The notes under the pieces were generated by a model. It was not told the DNA's origin. It saw only the letters and a program-made list of their open reading frames with translations, and did no database searches. Below are positions 1 through 8,232 of a DNA stretch of 64,000 nt, piece by piece (within the stretch, counting starts at the first letter, position 1; each line of letters opens with the position of its first letter). The DNA is taken from NCBI GenBank assembly GCA_049516395.1, contig JBEKTD010000005.1:62001-126000 (forward strand), read 5' to 3'. Position numbers and translations under genes: made by a program. The stretch comes from Fen-1362 sp049516395 (lineage in GTDB: Bacteria; Planctomycetota; Phycisphaerae; Sedimentisphaerales; Anaerobacaceae).

Positions 1-172
1 CCCTTATGTCGTCAGCAACATCAAGGTAAAACTTGTGCGTGGTGCTGAAATTCGCATGTCCGGCAAGCCGCATTACTTTGTACTCTTTCAACCATTGGGC
101 TAACCAATTACGAATCGCTGTTTTCCTCAGACCTACTGTTTCCATGCGACAATTCCTTGCGTTATCGCTCAT
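1..172 (-). pseudogene. Tyrosine recombinase (phage-type integrase) C-terminal fragment
   Basis: Reading the minus strand from the ATG at 172-170 gives an open frame that runs off the window start. It contains GLRKTAIRNWLA, then MRLAGHANFSTTHKFYL, which matches the C-terminal catalytic block of tyrosine recombinases: the second arginine (LRKT), the LAGH histidine and the FYL tyrosine nucleophile. The histidine usually three residues before the arginine (HxLR) is replaced by valine. No upstream recombinase core is visible, because the frame soon runs under the 191-1723 gene. It is either a decayed remnant or the 3' end of a broken integrase; the C-terminus lies outside the window. Its position at an AT-rich edge fits a mobile-element scar. 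Confidence 0.5.
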
Positions 173-208
173 TTTTGGTAATGTGTCCGAATGGAAGGTA
201 TTTGTAAA

Positions 209-1723
209 ATGAAATTCAAGATTAAAGTGCATTGTTGCCCAATCCAAGATAATCCTTACGCTTCATCATTTACCAATCCAATAATACTATACCTTGCTCA
301 CAAAAAAGATAAATACAACGCGTTTCCTACTTTTGCAATGGTGGATTTTAGCCGGCGCCAAATATTATTTATTACATCATACTCAGTAGAAAACGAATCT
401 TTGTTATCAAAAAATTCCCGTTTTTGCGATGACAATTCAATATCCGTTGTACCAGACGATGGTTTTTTTCAGCCACATTCCGCAATTAGCTATGTCCCAG
501 GGGAAAGCTTTTATGCGTTTATGTATGGAACTTCCGAGTGTAAATATTTCTATCTTGTAAACTACAAAAAACAGTATATGCAAATAGTAGCAGCCAAAGA
601 ATTCGCAAAACAGTGCCAAGCAGGCGAAATACTATCTTTCGGCAACACTTTTGCAAAAGACCCGATTGAGCATAAGGCTTTCTATACCACCGCTAAAACC
701 TTAAAACCGAACGATGGTATTGACAAATATTCGATCAAGTATTTCAAAGCCTCGCTCAATCTCAAGAGAGTCACTGAGATATTCAGCAGAGATTGCAGCA
801 TAGAGGATGTTTGCCCGCATGCGACGAAAAGATATGAAGATTGGCTATTGAGTTCAGACTTCGAAAAGAATGAATTTCAGCTATTGAAAACAGCCCAGCG
901 ATTTAACACGATCCATGCTCTCTTTGATTATGTCAGCCAAGACGCCAGAAAAAAAACAAAAGTATTGCCCACATGGCTTGAAACACATAATAATCCCTAT
1001 GGCAATTCTATAGAATCGAACAACAAGTATATACAGTTGTACGGGGATGACTTTGTGCTGTTTTGCCAAAACTCGGACGACTATCGATTTAAACTCTCGC
1101 CAGGAAACATCCGCATTCTTTCTTTAGAAAAATCTCAAGAGCGCCTCTGGCAGATTGAGCACAGCAATCCCGGCCACTTCGAGATTAGCAAAAATGGATA
1201 TATATATCTATCGTGCCATAATTTGTTTTTCATGAACGGCAAAAATTACTTTATGGGGCCTGCTGCAATAATAAAATTGAAAATAGAAAAGGATATCATA
1301 AAAGTGATTGGCAAATTCCAACATCCAAAAGGATTCCGATTTACATCGCATGCCGTGTTTAACAGAAATGGCAAAGACTACCTGTGCACATTCGGCTACC
1401 CGAACAGGCTGTTCCTGATTGATGGTGAATCGATGAACTTAATAAGTGCCAGAGATATGGGACAAAGCTGCATATCCACTAATGACAAAATTGACTGTTT
1501 GATCGGCGACCCTGAATTCGAGCACAATGCTATAAAAGCACTGTCCGTCAGCGAGGATGGACAATTCATATTATTTATAAGCGAAGAAAATGTTTGCATC
1601 GCATCTTTAACCTCTCTGAATATTATAGATACCATTCTGATTGTGCCGATGCTGAGCAAATGTACTGGCTGGCCCGAGTCGGATATCATGAATAATACAT
1701 TGCATTGTTCTATCCTTGCATAG
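209..1723 (+). CDS. Hypothetical protein, possibly beta-propeller-like
   Basis: I do not recognise this protein of about 504 residues. The first in-frame ATG is at 191, but the ATG at 209 (MKFKIKVHCC) is an equally plausible start and no strong ribosome site decides between them. There is no signal peptide or membrane segment. The C-terminal half shows repeated short beta-strand and turn blocks (for example ISKNGYIYLSC, NRNGKDYLCTFG, SVSEDGQFILFIS), which suggests a propeller-like or WD/Kelch-like fold; this is inferred only from the pattern. The DNA is visibly more AT-rich than the genes from 3 kb onward and lies between a recombinase remnant and an ATP-grasp gene, so it may be acquired cargo, perhaps linked to surface polysaccharide functions. 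Confidence 0.5.
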   Translation: MKFKIKVHCCPIQDNPYASSFTNPIILYLAHKKDKYNAFPTFAMVDFSRRQILFITSYSVENESLLSKNSRFCDDNSISVVPDDGFFQPHSAISYVPGESFYAFMYGTSECKYFYLVNYKKQYMQIVAAKEFAKQCQAGEILSFGNTFAKDPIEHKAFYTTAKTLKPNDGIDKYSIKYFKASLNLKRVTEIFSRDCSIEDVCPHATKRYEDWLLSSDFEKNEFQLLKTAQRFNTIHALFDYVSQDARKKTKVLPTWLETHNNPYGNSIESNNKYIQLYGDDFVLFCQNSDDYRFKLSPGNIRILSLEKSQERLWQIEHSNPGHFEISKNGYIYLSCHNLFFMNGKNYFMGPAAIIKLKIEKDIIKVIGKFQHPKGFRFTSHAVFNRNGKDYLCTFGYPNRLFLIDGESMNLISARDMGQSCISTNDKIDCLIGDPEFEHNAIKALSVSEDGQFILFISEENVCIASLTSLNIIDTILIVPMLSKCTGWPESDIMNNTLHCSILA

Positions 1724-1780
1724 TGGAATAGTAATAAAAATTATTAGAACATAATGAAACCATGAAAGCCTGAGAAAAAT

Positions 1781-2890
1781 TTGAAAAAGCTCTTTAGAGA
1801 TATAACAAATAAGCTCTATATCCTGTATTTGTGTGCAAAGAGCACATCCTTTTTTTTAAGATGCGGCTGGCGTACAGTTCCTTTTGCTATAAAGCTCTAT
1901 AATGAAAGACACTTTATGCCCAAGGAGATGTTTGTTAAGGGCTTACTGAATCCAGACAGTAGAGATCAGGCCCTCCAGATATTTCTCAGCAGAAAAGAAG
2001 GTACCCAGCTTCAAGAAGCCCTTAACCCTGAAATTTTCGCCCCGACGCTGAAGAATAAGGCCCTTTTTTACAAAATGCTCAAATTGGCCGATTTGCCACA
2101 TCCTGAGGTTTTTGCAGTTTTTAACAAAAATACCGCTGGCTATGATAGTTCCGGCAACATCATCGAATCAAAGCAGCAGTGGGAAAAATTTCTTGAAAAT
2201 CAAATTCCGAATGAGTTTGTAATGAAACCTGCCTATGGCACTGAAGGCAAAGGGTTTAAGTGTATTGCCAGACACGAAGATGGATTTTACTCTGTCAACA
2301 AACGATATTCTGCTGAACAACTCTATCTTGAGATGATGGAATATCCCCATTGTGATTGCTATATAATTCAGCAGAAGCTTACCAATCACCGGGCATTTGA
2401 GAGCATCACAGGCCCTAAAGCTCTGCAAACTGTCCGAGTAGTAACCTTTATCAAAAAAGACTCACTTCCAGTTTTGATATGGTCGCTTCCAAAGTTCATT
2501 GTTGGGGACAATGTTATAGACAATACCAGCCACGGCAGGATAAACAACTTCTATTCCTTTGCAGATAACCAAACAGGAAGGGTCGATAAGGGATTTATTT
2601 TTTGTCCGGAAAACGGGGCCATTAAAGACATATCTCTGCATCCGGATACTGGCAAAAGTATCGAAGGATTTATGCTACCCTGCTGGGATGAAGTTGTTAA
2701 ACTTGTAAAAAAAGCCAGTAAGGTTTTTCTCCCAATTAGAAGTGTTGGATGGGATATTGCAATTACAGATGATGGGCCATTTATAGTAGAAGGCAATATT
2801 TGGTGGGAGGTTGGCGGCAAAGTAAAAGCCGTGAAACCTATTATTGATGATATAGGCTATTATCCAAAGGGATTCAACCTGAGGTTCTGA
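1781..2890 (+). CDS. Sugar-transfer-associated ATP-grasp protein
   Basis: A 369-residue ATP-grasp enzyme. The sequence shows the nucleotide-binding loop FVMKPAYGTEGKGF (about residues 147-160), a central IIQQKL lid segment and the C-terminal metal-binding block VGWDIAITDDGPFIVEGN. This layout matches the family known as sugar-transfer-associated ATP-grasp, often found beside capsule or exopolysaccharide genes; the ligated substrates are unknown. The frame opens with TTG at 1781 and no in-frame ATG lies near it before residue 45 (MPKEMF), so the TTG is the best start although the ribosome site is weak. It follows the unrecognised gene by 57 bases on the same strand and shares its AT-rich composition. 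No sugar-transfer partner is visible. Confidence 0.75.
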   Translation: MKKLFRDITNKLYILYLCAKSTSFFLRCGWRTVPFAIKLYNERHFMPKEMFVKGLLNPDSRDQALQIFLSRKEGTQLQEALNPEIFAPTLKNKALFYKMLKLADLPHPEVFAVFNKNTAGYDSSGNIIESKQQWEKFLENQIPNEFVMKPAYGTEGKGFKCIARHEDGFYSVNKRYSAEQLYLEMMEYPHCDCYIIQQKLTNHRAFESITGPKALQTVRVVTFIKKDSLPVLIWSLPKFIVGDNVIDNTSHGRINNFYSFADNQTGRVDKGFIFCPENGAIKDISLHPDTGKSIEGFMLPCWDEVVKLVKKASKVFLPIRSVGWDIAITDDGPFIVEGNIWWEVGGKVKAVKPIIDDIGYYPKGFNLRF

Positions 2891-3054
2891 ACATATGAGG
2901 GACACTTGGCGAGAAGATATAATTCCCAAATTTACAAGGAAAAGCATAGAAAACACAAAGTGGTGGCGGCTTGCTGCCTTTGGGTAATTCAACAAATTAG
3001 AAAGTTACTAGGAATAGCGTGGGCGATATCACTGATACGGACAAAACCAAAGAT

Positions 3055-4578
3055 TCATTTTTCCGTTGCCAGTTTAAAGACAATAGCAAGGTCGCTGATT
3101 TTTTTGGCGGGGGTAGTAACGACGAGTCCTGCGTCAGTTCTTTGCCACTTGATTTTGCCCCAGACGCCCGGCATCGTAACATCCTTGACCTTTATATTCT
3201 CCGCTTTGCCGCCTTTGCCGAACATGGTCATGGTGACCTGGGTATTTTCACCCGGCCAGCCGAGGACTATCGCATAAACGGTATTGCCTTTGCAGGTATA
3301 GCGGATATCTTTGGCAGAATAGCCCCCCTTCATTCTGGCGAACATGCCGCCTGATTCCATTTTCGCGGGGCCTTCGCCATATTCGACAAACGGTCTTGTG
3401 CCGTAAATCGCCTCGCCGAATTGCTTCATCCAGTCGCCGATTTCGAGAAGCACTTTTTTCTGGTTATCCGGTATGGTTCCATCGGCTTTGGGGGAAATAT
3501 TGAGCATCAGTTGACCATTCTTGCTGACGATATCCGCAAGAGTCCGCACGATCTCAAGCGACCTTTTTATACCGAGGTTTTCCGTATAGCACCAGGACCC
3601 TCTGCTAATAGTATCATCGGTGAGCCAGACGAAATCGGTGAGCTTGTCCGCCCTGCCTTTTTCGTAATCCTCGATGCCGACCTCACGAGGCAGTTGGTCA
3701 TTTTTGTATGTTACGACGACTTCTTTGCTAAGATTAGCAGCATCGTTGAAATAATGCGCCAGGTAGGGCATTTTGTATTTGTCGGGGATTTCATCGAGCC
3801 AACCGTCGAAATACATCAGGTCGGGATGATAATGGTCGATGACCTCGATAAGCTTGTCTTCCCACATCTGGTAGTATTTGTCGGCGGGCATATAGCCATA
3901 CATAATCGCACGACAGGGGTCGTTGAGGAGGTCGGGGAAATAGCGTTTGACGAATTCATAGTGGCCTGTCCAGTAAGTTTTGCCGTTTTTTGTGATTTCG
4001 TATAGGCCGTTGCGCTCGTGGTGAAACGTGGTGACGAATCGCATACCTCGTTTGCGGATTGCTTTTTCAAGCTCGCCTACAATGTCGCGGTGAGGGCCCA
4101 TATCTTTGGCATTCCAGGGAGTGAGTTTGCTCGCCCACATTGAAAAACCATCGTGATGTTCGGCTACGGGGCCGGCAAATTGCGCGCCTGTCTTTTTGAA
4201 GAGGTCAGCCCACTCGTCGGCGTTGAATTTTTCGGCTTTGAACATCGGGACAAAATCGGGATAGCCGAATTTATTCGGCTCGCCCCAGGTCTTGACGTGA
4301 TGCTTATATTCCGGGGAATTTACGTCATACATATTGCGGGGATACCATTCGTTGCCGAAGGCGGGGACGGAGTAAACGCCCCAGTGAAAATATATTCCGA
4401 ATTTCGCGTCGCGGAACCATTCGGGGGCAGGGTTGCGTTTTTTGAGGGATTCCCAATCGGCGGTAAACGTTTGTTTAGATTTGGCGTCAGCGGGTTTATT
4501 CTGGCAGGTTTGTTTTGCGCAGCCGGCGAACAGCGCGATAATGACTAACACGCAAACGATGTTGATTGTTTTTTTCAT
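3055..4578 (-). CDS. GH29 alpha-L-fucosidase, lipoprotein
   Basis: A 507-residue secreted glycoside hydrolase of family 29, which releases alpha-L-fucose with retention of configuration. The N-terminus is a lipoprotein signal (MKKTIN..., lipobox ALFAGC). The family pattern follows: FGIYFHWGVYSVP, EHHDGFSMW, and LMYFDGW, whose aspartate is the expected nucleophile. A small beta-rich C-terminal domain ends the protein. The ATG at 4578 is preferred to the upstream ATG at 4635 because AAGGGG lies just before it and the signal peptide then starts cleanly. It is divergent from the sugar ABC importer, sharing a 157-base intergenic region. The actual substrate could be fucose or a related L-sugar on hemicellulose; the family also contains promiscuous members. 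Confidence 0.9.
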   Translation of the reverse strand: MKKTINIVCVLVIIALFAGCAKQTCQNKPADAKSKQTFTADWESLKKRNPAPEWFRDAKFGIYFHWGVYSVPAFGNEWYPRNMYDVNSPEYKHHVKTWGEPNKFGYPDFVPMFKAEKFNADEWADLFKKTGAQFAGPVAEHHDGFSMWASKLTPWNAKDMGPHRDIVGELEKAIRKRGMRFVTTFHHERNGLYEITKNGKTYWTGHYEFVKRYFPDLLNDPCRAIMYGYMPADKYYQMWEDKLIEVIDHYHPDLMYFDGWLDEIPDKYKMPYLAHYFNDAANLSKEVVVTYKNDQLPREVGIEDYEKGRADKLTDFVWLTDDTISRGSWCYTENLGIKRSLEIVRTLADIVSKNGQLMLNISPKADGTIPDNQKKVLLEIGDWMKQFGEAIYGTRPFVEYGEGPAKMESGGMFARMKGGYSAKDIRYTCKGNTVYAIVLGWPGENTQVTMTMFGKGGKAENIKVKDVTMPGVWGKIKWQRTDAGLVVTTPAKKISDLAIVFKLATEK

Positions 4579-4652
4579 TTTGGCCCCTTTCAAATAATCG
4601 GGCATTTTAAACGTTAGAGGCGGATTTTGCCACAAGAAGATTATAAGGGGTG

Positions 4653-4680
4653 TTGATGAAAGCGGGCAAATACATATAAT
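4653..4680 (+). promoter_or_regulatory. Probable sigma-70 promoter of the sugar importer/ara operon
   Basis: TTGATG at 4653-4658 and a perfect TATAAT at 4675-4680 are separated by 16 bases. They stand about 55 bases before the start of the binding-protein gene. Confidence 0.6.
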
Positions 4681-4688
4681 AGCCCTTC

Positions 4689-4704
4689 AGCAAGCGTTAT
4701 TGCT
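4689..4704. promoter_or_regulatory. Inverted repeat, candidate operator
   Basis: AGCAA-N6-TTGCT begins 8 bases after the -10 box of the importer promoter, where a repressor would block initiation. It differs from the GTAATCGTTTAC operators farther right, so a different regulator would be needed. None is encoded nearby, and the arms are short. Confidence 0.3.
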
Positions 4705-4735
4705 TATGAAAAACCTTATATGAAAGGATTCAAAA

Positions 4736-5707
4736 ATGAGAAGAACAGTTTTCATCAGTTTAATGGTATGTGCGCTGGCTTTGGGGGTATTTACGGCGGG
4801 GTGTTCCAAAAAGGAAGGCGGCAAATCGGGGAAAACAAAATTAGCTTTCATAACGAACAATACGGCAAATTTCTGGGTATTCGCGAAAAGAGGATGTGAG
4901 AAGGCGGCGAGCGAATCGCCTGACTTCGAGGTTGATTTCAGGATTACATCGGACGCGACGCCCGCGGAACAGCGGAGGATTATCGATGATTTGTTAGCCA
5001 AGGGCGTCAAGGGGATAGCGATATCGCCTGTTGACCCGTTAAACCAGAAGCCATTTATCGATGAGCTTGCGGGCAAAATCACGGTGATTACCTGCGATAG
5101 CGACATACCAGGGAGCAAGCGGAAATGCTATATTGGGACGGACAACGTGGCGGCGGGCAGGCAGGCGGGCGAGATGATTAAAGAAGTTTTGCCGAACGGC
5201 GGGAAGATAATGCTGTTTGTGGGCAAACAGGACACGCAGAACGCAAAGGAAAGAATACAGGGCATTAAGGAGGCAATCGCGGGGACGAAAATTGAAATCA
5301 TCGACGTGAAGACGGACGATGTGGACCAGGTTCGCGCAAAGGCAAATGTGGCGGACGCTTTGGTGACATATCCGGATTTGGCGTGCTGCGTGGGGCTTTG
5401 GAATTACAACGGGCCTGCCATTCTCAATGCCATCACGGATGCGGGGAAATTAGAGAAGGTGAAAATCGTATGTTTCGATGAAAATGAGGAGACGCTGACC
5501 GGCGTACGCGACGGACACATATACGGGACGGTGGTCCAGCAGCCATTCGAGTTCGGATACCGTTCTATGAAGGTTCTGGCTGATATAATAAAAGGCAATG
5601 ACGCGAAGATACCGGCGGACGGGATGATTATTGTGCCGACGGTCATCATTAAAAAGGACAACGTTGTGCCGTTTATGGACAAGGTCCACGAAATCCTGAA
5701 AAAGTGA
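4736..5707 (+). CDS. Sugar ABC transporter substrate-binding lipoprotein (RbsB-like)
   Basis: A 323-residue periplasmic sugar-binding protein of the ribose/galactose type (periplasmic-binding-protein superfamily, class B). The signal peptide ends in a lipobox (VFTAGC), so it is probably membrane-anchored. The mature part has the two-lobe pattern: KLAFITNNTANFW for strand 1, KGVKGIAISPVDP in lobe 1, and CYIGTDNVAAGRQAG and LACCVGLWNYNGP farther on. It is the first gene of a run importer-araB-araD; 27 bases separate it from the ATPase gene. Context points to L-arabinose or another pentose as ligand, but the binding residues cannot be read safely from sequence alone. Confidence 0.9.
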   Translation: MRRTVFISLMVCALALGVFTAGCSKKEGGKSGKTKLAFITNNTANFWVFAKRGCEKAASESPDFEVDFRITSDATPAEQRRIIDDLLAKGVKGIAISPVDPLNQKPFIDELAGKITVITCDSDIPGSKRKCYIGTDNVAAGRQAGEMIKEVLPNGGKIMLFVGKQDTQNAKERIQGIKEAIAGTKIEIIDVKTDDVDQVRAKANVADALVTYPDLACCVGLWNYNGPAILNAITDAGKLEKVKIVCFDENEETLTGVRDGHIYGTVVQQPFEFGYRSMKVLADIIKGNDAKIPADGMIIVPTVIIKKDNVVPFMDKVHEILKK

Positions 5708-5734
5708 TAACGCAGATTCATTGCTGACTGATTT

Positions 5735-7264
5735 ATGACCGCTGATAAGCCATTGCTGGAGATGCAGGGAATCGAGAAGAGCTTTCCGGGCGTGAAGGCA
5801 CTCGATAAGGTTGACCTGACGGTATATGCCGGCGAGGTGGTGGCGCTGATTGGCGAGAACGGTGCGGGCAAGTCAACGCTTATGAACATACTCGGCGGAG
5901 TATTGGAGCAGGACTCGGGAACAATCAAAATCGGCGGGCAGCCAGTCGTTATTAAAAATGTGTCGGATGCAATCAAACTGGGAATTGGCTTCATTCACCA
6001 GGAGCTGAATATCCTGGATAATCTCAGTATCGCGGGGAATATATTTTTGGGCAGAGAGCCGACGCGGCTGGGGCCTTTGAGGATTATTAACCGGAGGCGG
6101 ATGTGGGCGGAGACGGAACCATACCTGAAACAACTCGGGCTCAACCTGCCAGCGAAAACGGTTTTGAGCCAGATGTCCATCGCACAACAACAAATGGTTG
6201 AGGTGGCAAAGGCGCTGTCGTTAAACGCGCGACTGTTGATAATGGATGAGCCGACGTCTAGCTTGACGCTGTCGGAAGCGAAAAAGCTTTTCGAGGTGAT
6301 AAGGCAACTGCGTTCCAGCGGCGTAAGCATCATTTACATATCGCACCGATTGTCCGAAGTTAAGGAATGTGCAGACCGCGTTGTGGGATTGCGCGACGGG
6401 GCAAACGTCGGCTCGCTCGAACGGGACAAGATAACTCATGATAATATGGTCCGGCTGATGATTGGCAGAAAACTCGAAGATTTTTTTGTCTCGCCGAAGG
6501 CGCAAGCCAAGGATAATTATTTTAGCGTCAGCGATTTAAGGACACAGAGATATCCAAACCATAAAATTACATTCGAGGCCTCGCGCGGGGAGATACTCGG
6601 GTTCGCGGGGCTTGTGGGCGCGGGCAGAACTGAAATGGCGCACGCGATTTTCGGGGTTGATACGAATACAGGCGGCTCGGTAAATATCGGCGGGGAGAAA
6701 TTGCGGATACGATGCGCGGGCGACGCTATTGAAAACGGGATTTACCTGATACCGGAGGACCGCAGGAAATCGGGACTTGTAACCGATATGACTTTTCGCG
6801 AGAACATCACGCTGCCAGATTTGAACAGCTATACCACTCTGGGCCTTATACAACGCAGGCGGGAAACGGGAATCGCGGAGAAACAATGCGAAAAGCTGAA
6901 AATGAAAATTACGTCGGTTGAAACACTGGTTAAAAACCTCAGCGGCGGAAATCAGCAAAAAGTAGTGCTCGCGAAATGGCTCGCTCTAAAGCCGAAGGTT
7001 GTTATCTTTGATGAGCCGACGCGCGGCATTGATGTCGGTTCCAAGGCGGAAATTTATCATCTTATGCGTGAGCTGGCGGACAGCGGGGTTGTGATTGTAA
7101 TGATAAGTTCGGATATGGAAGAGATTCTCGGGGTCAGCGACCGCATCGCGGTGATGCATGAAGGGCAAATCACGGGGATTTTGACGAGAGACAAGTTCGA
7201 GGAAGAGGCCGTAATGCGATTGGCAGTCGGGCAGACGAGCTGGGCAGACAATAAAGATAACTAA
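5735..7264 (+). CDS. Sugar ABC transporter ATP-binding protein, duplicated ATPase (RbsA/AraG-like)
   Basis: A 509-residue protein of two fused ABC ATPase domains, the architecture of RbsA, AraG, XylG and MglA. The first domain has Walker A GENGAGKST (residues 40-48), a signature replaced by LSQMSIAQQQ, and Walker B LLIMDEPTSS. The second begins near residue 280 and has a degenerate Walker A (GLVGAGRTE) but an intact signature LSGGNQQKV (about residue 402) and Walker B VVIFDEPTRGID, exactly as in characterised family members. It energises uptake through the permease encoded 8 bases downstream and accepts sugar from the upstream lipoprotein. Full length and uninterrupted. The exact sugar is inferred from the adjacent araB and araD genes. 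Confidence 0.93.
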   Translation: MTADKPLLEMQGIEKSFPGVKALDKVDLTVYAGEVVALIGENGAGKSTLMNILGGVLEQDSGTIKIGGQPVVIKNVSDAIKLGIGFIHQELNILDNLSIAGNIFLGREPTRLGPLRIINRRRMWAETEPYLKQLGLNLPAKTVLSQMSIAQQQMVEVAKALSLNARLLIMDEPTSSLTLSEAKKLFEVIRQLRSSGVSIIYISHRLSEVKECADRVVGLRDGANVGSLERDKITHDNMVRLMIGRKLEDFFVSPKAQAKDNYFSVSDLRTQRYPNHKITFEASRGEILGFAGLVGAGRTEMAHAIFGVDTNTGGSVNIGGEKLRIRCAGDAIENGIYLIPEDRRKSGLVTDMTFRENITLPDLNSYTTLGLIQRRRETGIAEKQCEKLKMKITSVETLVKNLSGGNQQKVVLAKWLALKPKVVIFDEPTRGIDVGSKAEIYHLMRELADSGVVIVMISSDMEEILGVSDRIAVMHEGQITGILTRDKFEEEAVMRLAVGQTSWADNKDN

Positions 7265-7272
7265 GGAGCAGA

Positions 7273-8217
7273 ATGAAAAAGGAACTCGGTATATTCGCGA
7301 TGCTGGTTGTTTTATGCATTGTGGTGGCAATTCTAAATCCGCTGTTTCTGAGCGTTATGAATTTGCAGAACACCGCGCGATTAGTCGGGATGTTCGGCAT
7401 TTTCAGCATAGGCGTCGGCGTGGTAATTATCACAGGCGGTATTGACCTTTCGGTGGGGTCGCTTTTCGCATTGTTCGGAGTTTTGCTTTCGTTTATGCTG
7501 ATGCGGTGGGGCTGGCCGTGGCCATTGGCTATCGGAGCCATCCTGCTGATTGCCATCGCGATAGGCGTTTTTCACGGTTTCTTAGTCACCAAAATGAATT
7601 TGCAATCTTTCATTGTTACTTTGTGCGGACTTTTATTTTACAGGGGACTGGCGCGTTATATCGCGGAAGACCAGACGCTTGGCTTTGGTTACTGCACAGG
7701 TTTCGAGACATTGCAGAAATTAACCACTGGCGAGGTGCTGGGCGTACCTATGCCATTTGTTCTTTTGATTATCATCAGTTTTATTATGTGGGTCGTTCTG
7801 CATCGCTCGGTTTATGGACGATATCTTTTCGCGGTGGGCAGAAATGAGGAGGCAGCGCGATTTTCCGGCATCAATACATCTTTGGTCATCGCAAGCTCTT
7901 ATGTTGTTTCAGCGTTAATGGCGGGTATTGGGGCGATACTACTGGCGTTTTATACCAATTCGATTTCGCCTTCGTCGCACGGTAATTTTTACGAGCTTTA
8001 CGCAATCGCGGCGGCAGTGCTTGGCGGGTGTTCACTTCGCGGGGGCGAGGGTTCGGTCATCGGCATCTGCATCGGCGCCGCGTTGCTGCAGGTTTTGCAG
8101 AATCTTGTCAATCTGTTAGGTATTCCAAGCTCGCTGAATTTCGCGGTGATGGGGACAGTAATTTTAATCGGCGTCATAACCGACCAGATTCTTGGCAGAC
8201 GAAAAGCAAAAAGCTAA
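7273..8217 (+). CDS. Sugar ABC transporter permease (RbsC-like)
   Basis: A 314-residue inner-membrane permease of the RbsC/AraH/XylH family. It is hydrophobic throughout, with roughly eight to ten membrane segments. It carries the family blocks GGIDLSVGSLFALFG (near residues 55-70), LQSFIVTLCGL, and GGCSLRGGEGSVIG (near 255), the last in the loop that meets the ATPase. The start ATG at 7273 follows the ribosome site AAGGAGCAG. It sits 8 bases after the ATPase gene and 15 bases before araB, so it belongs to the same transcript. With its neighbours it completes a single-permease importer, probably working as a homodimer as in the family. Confidence 0.92.
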   Translation: MKKELGIFAMLVVLCIVVAILNPLFLSVMNLQNTARLVGMFGIFSIGVGVVIITGGIDLSVGSLFALFGVLLSFMLMRWGWPWPLAIGAILLIAIAIGVFHGFLVTKMNLQSFIVTLCGLLFYRGLARYIAEDQTLGFGYCTGFETLQKLTTGEVLGVPMPFVLLIIISFIMWVVLHRSVYGRYLFAVGRNEEAARFSGINTSLVIASSYVVSALMAGIGAILLAFYTNSISPSSHGNFYELYAIAAAVLGGCSLRGGEGSVIGICIGAALLQVLQNLVNLLGIPSSLNFAVMGTVILIGVITDQILGRRKAKS

Positions 8218-8232
8218 TTACGGGATTATAAA

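Noticed and set aside
3421..4548. Plus-strand open frames opposite the GH29 gene
   Set aside because: Their products have no family pattern, whereas the minus strand encodes an intact fucosidase with catalytic motifs.
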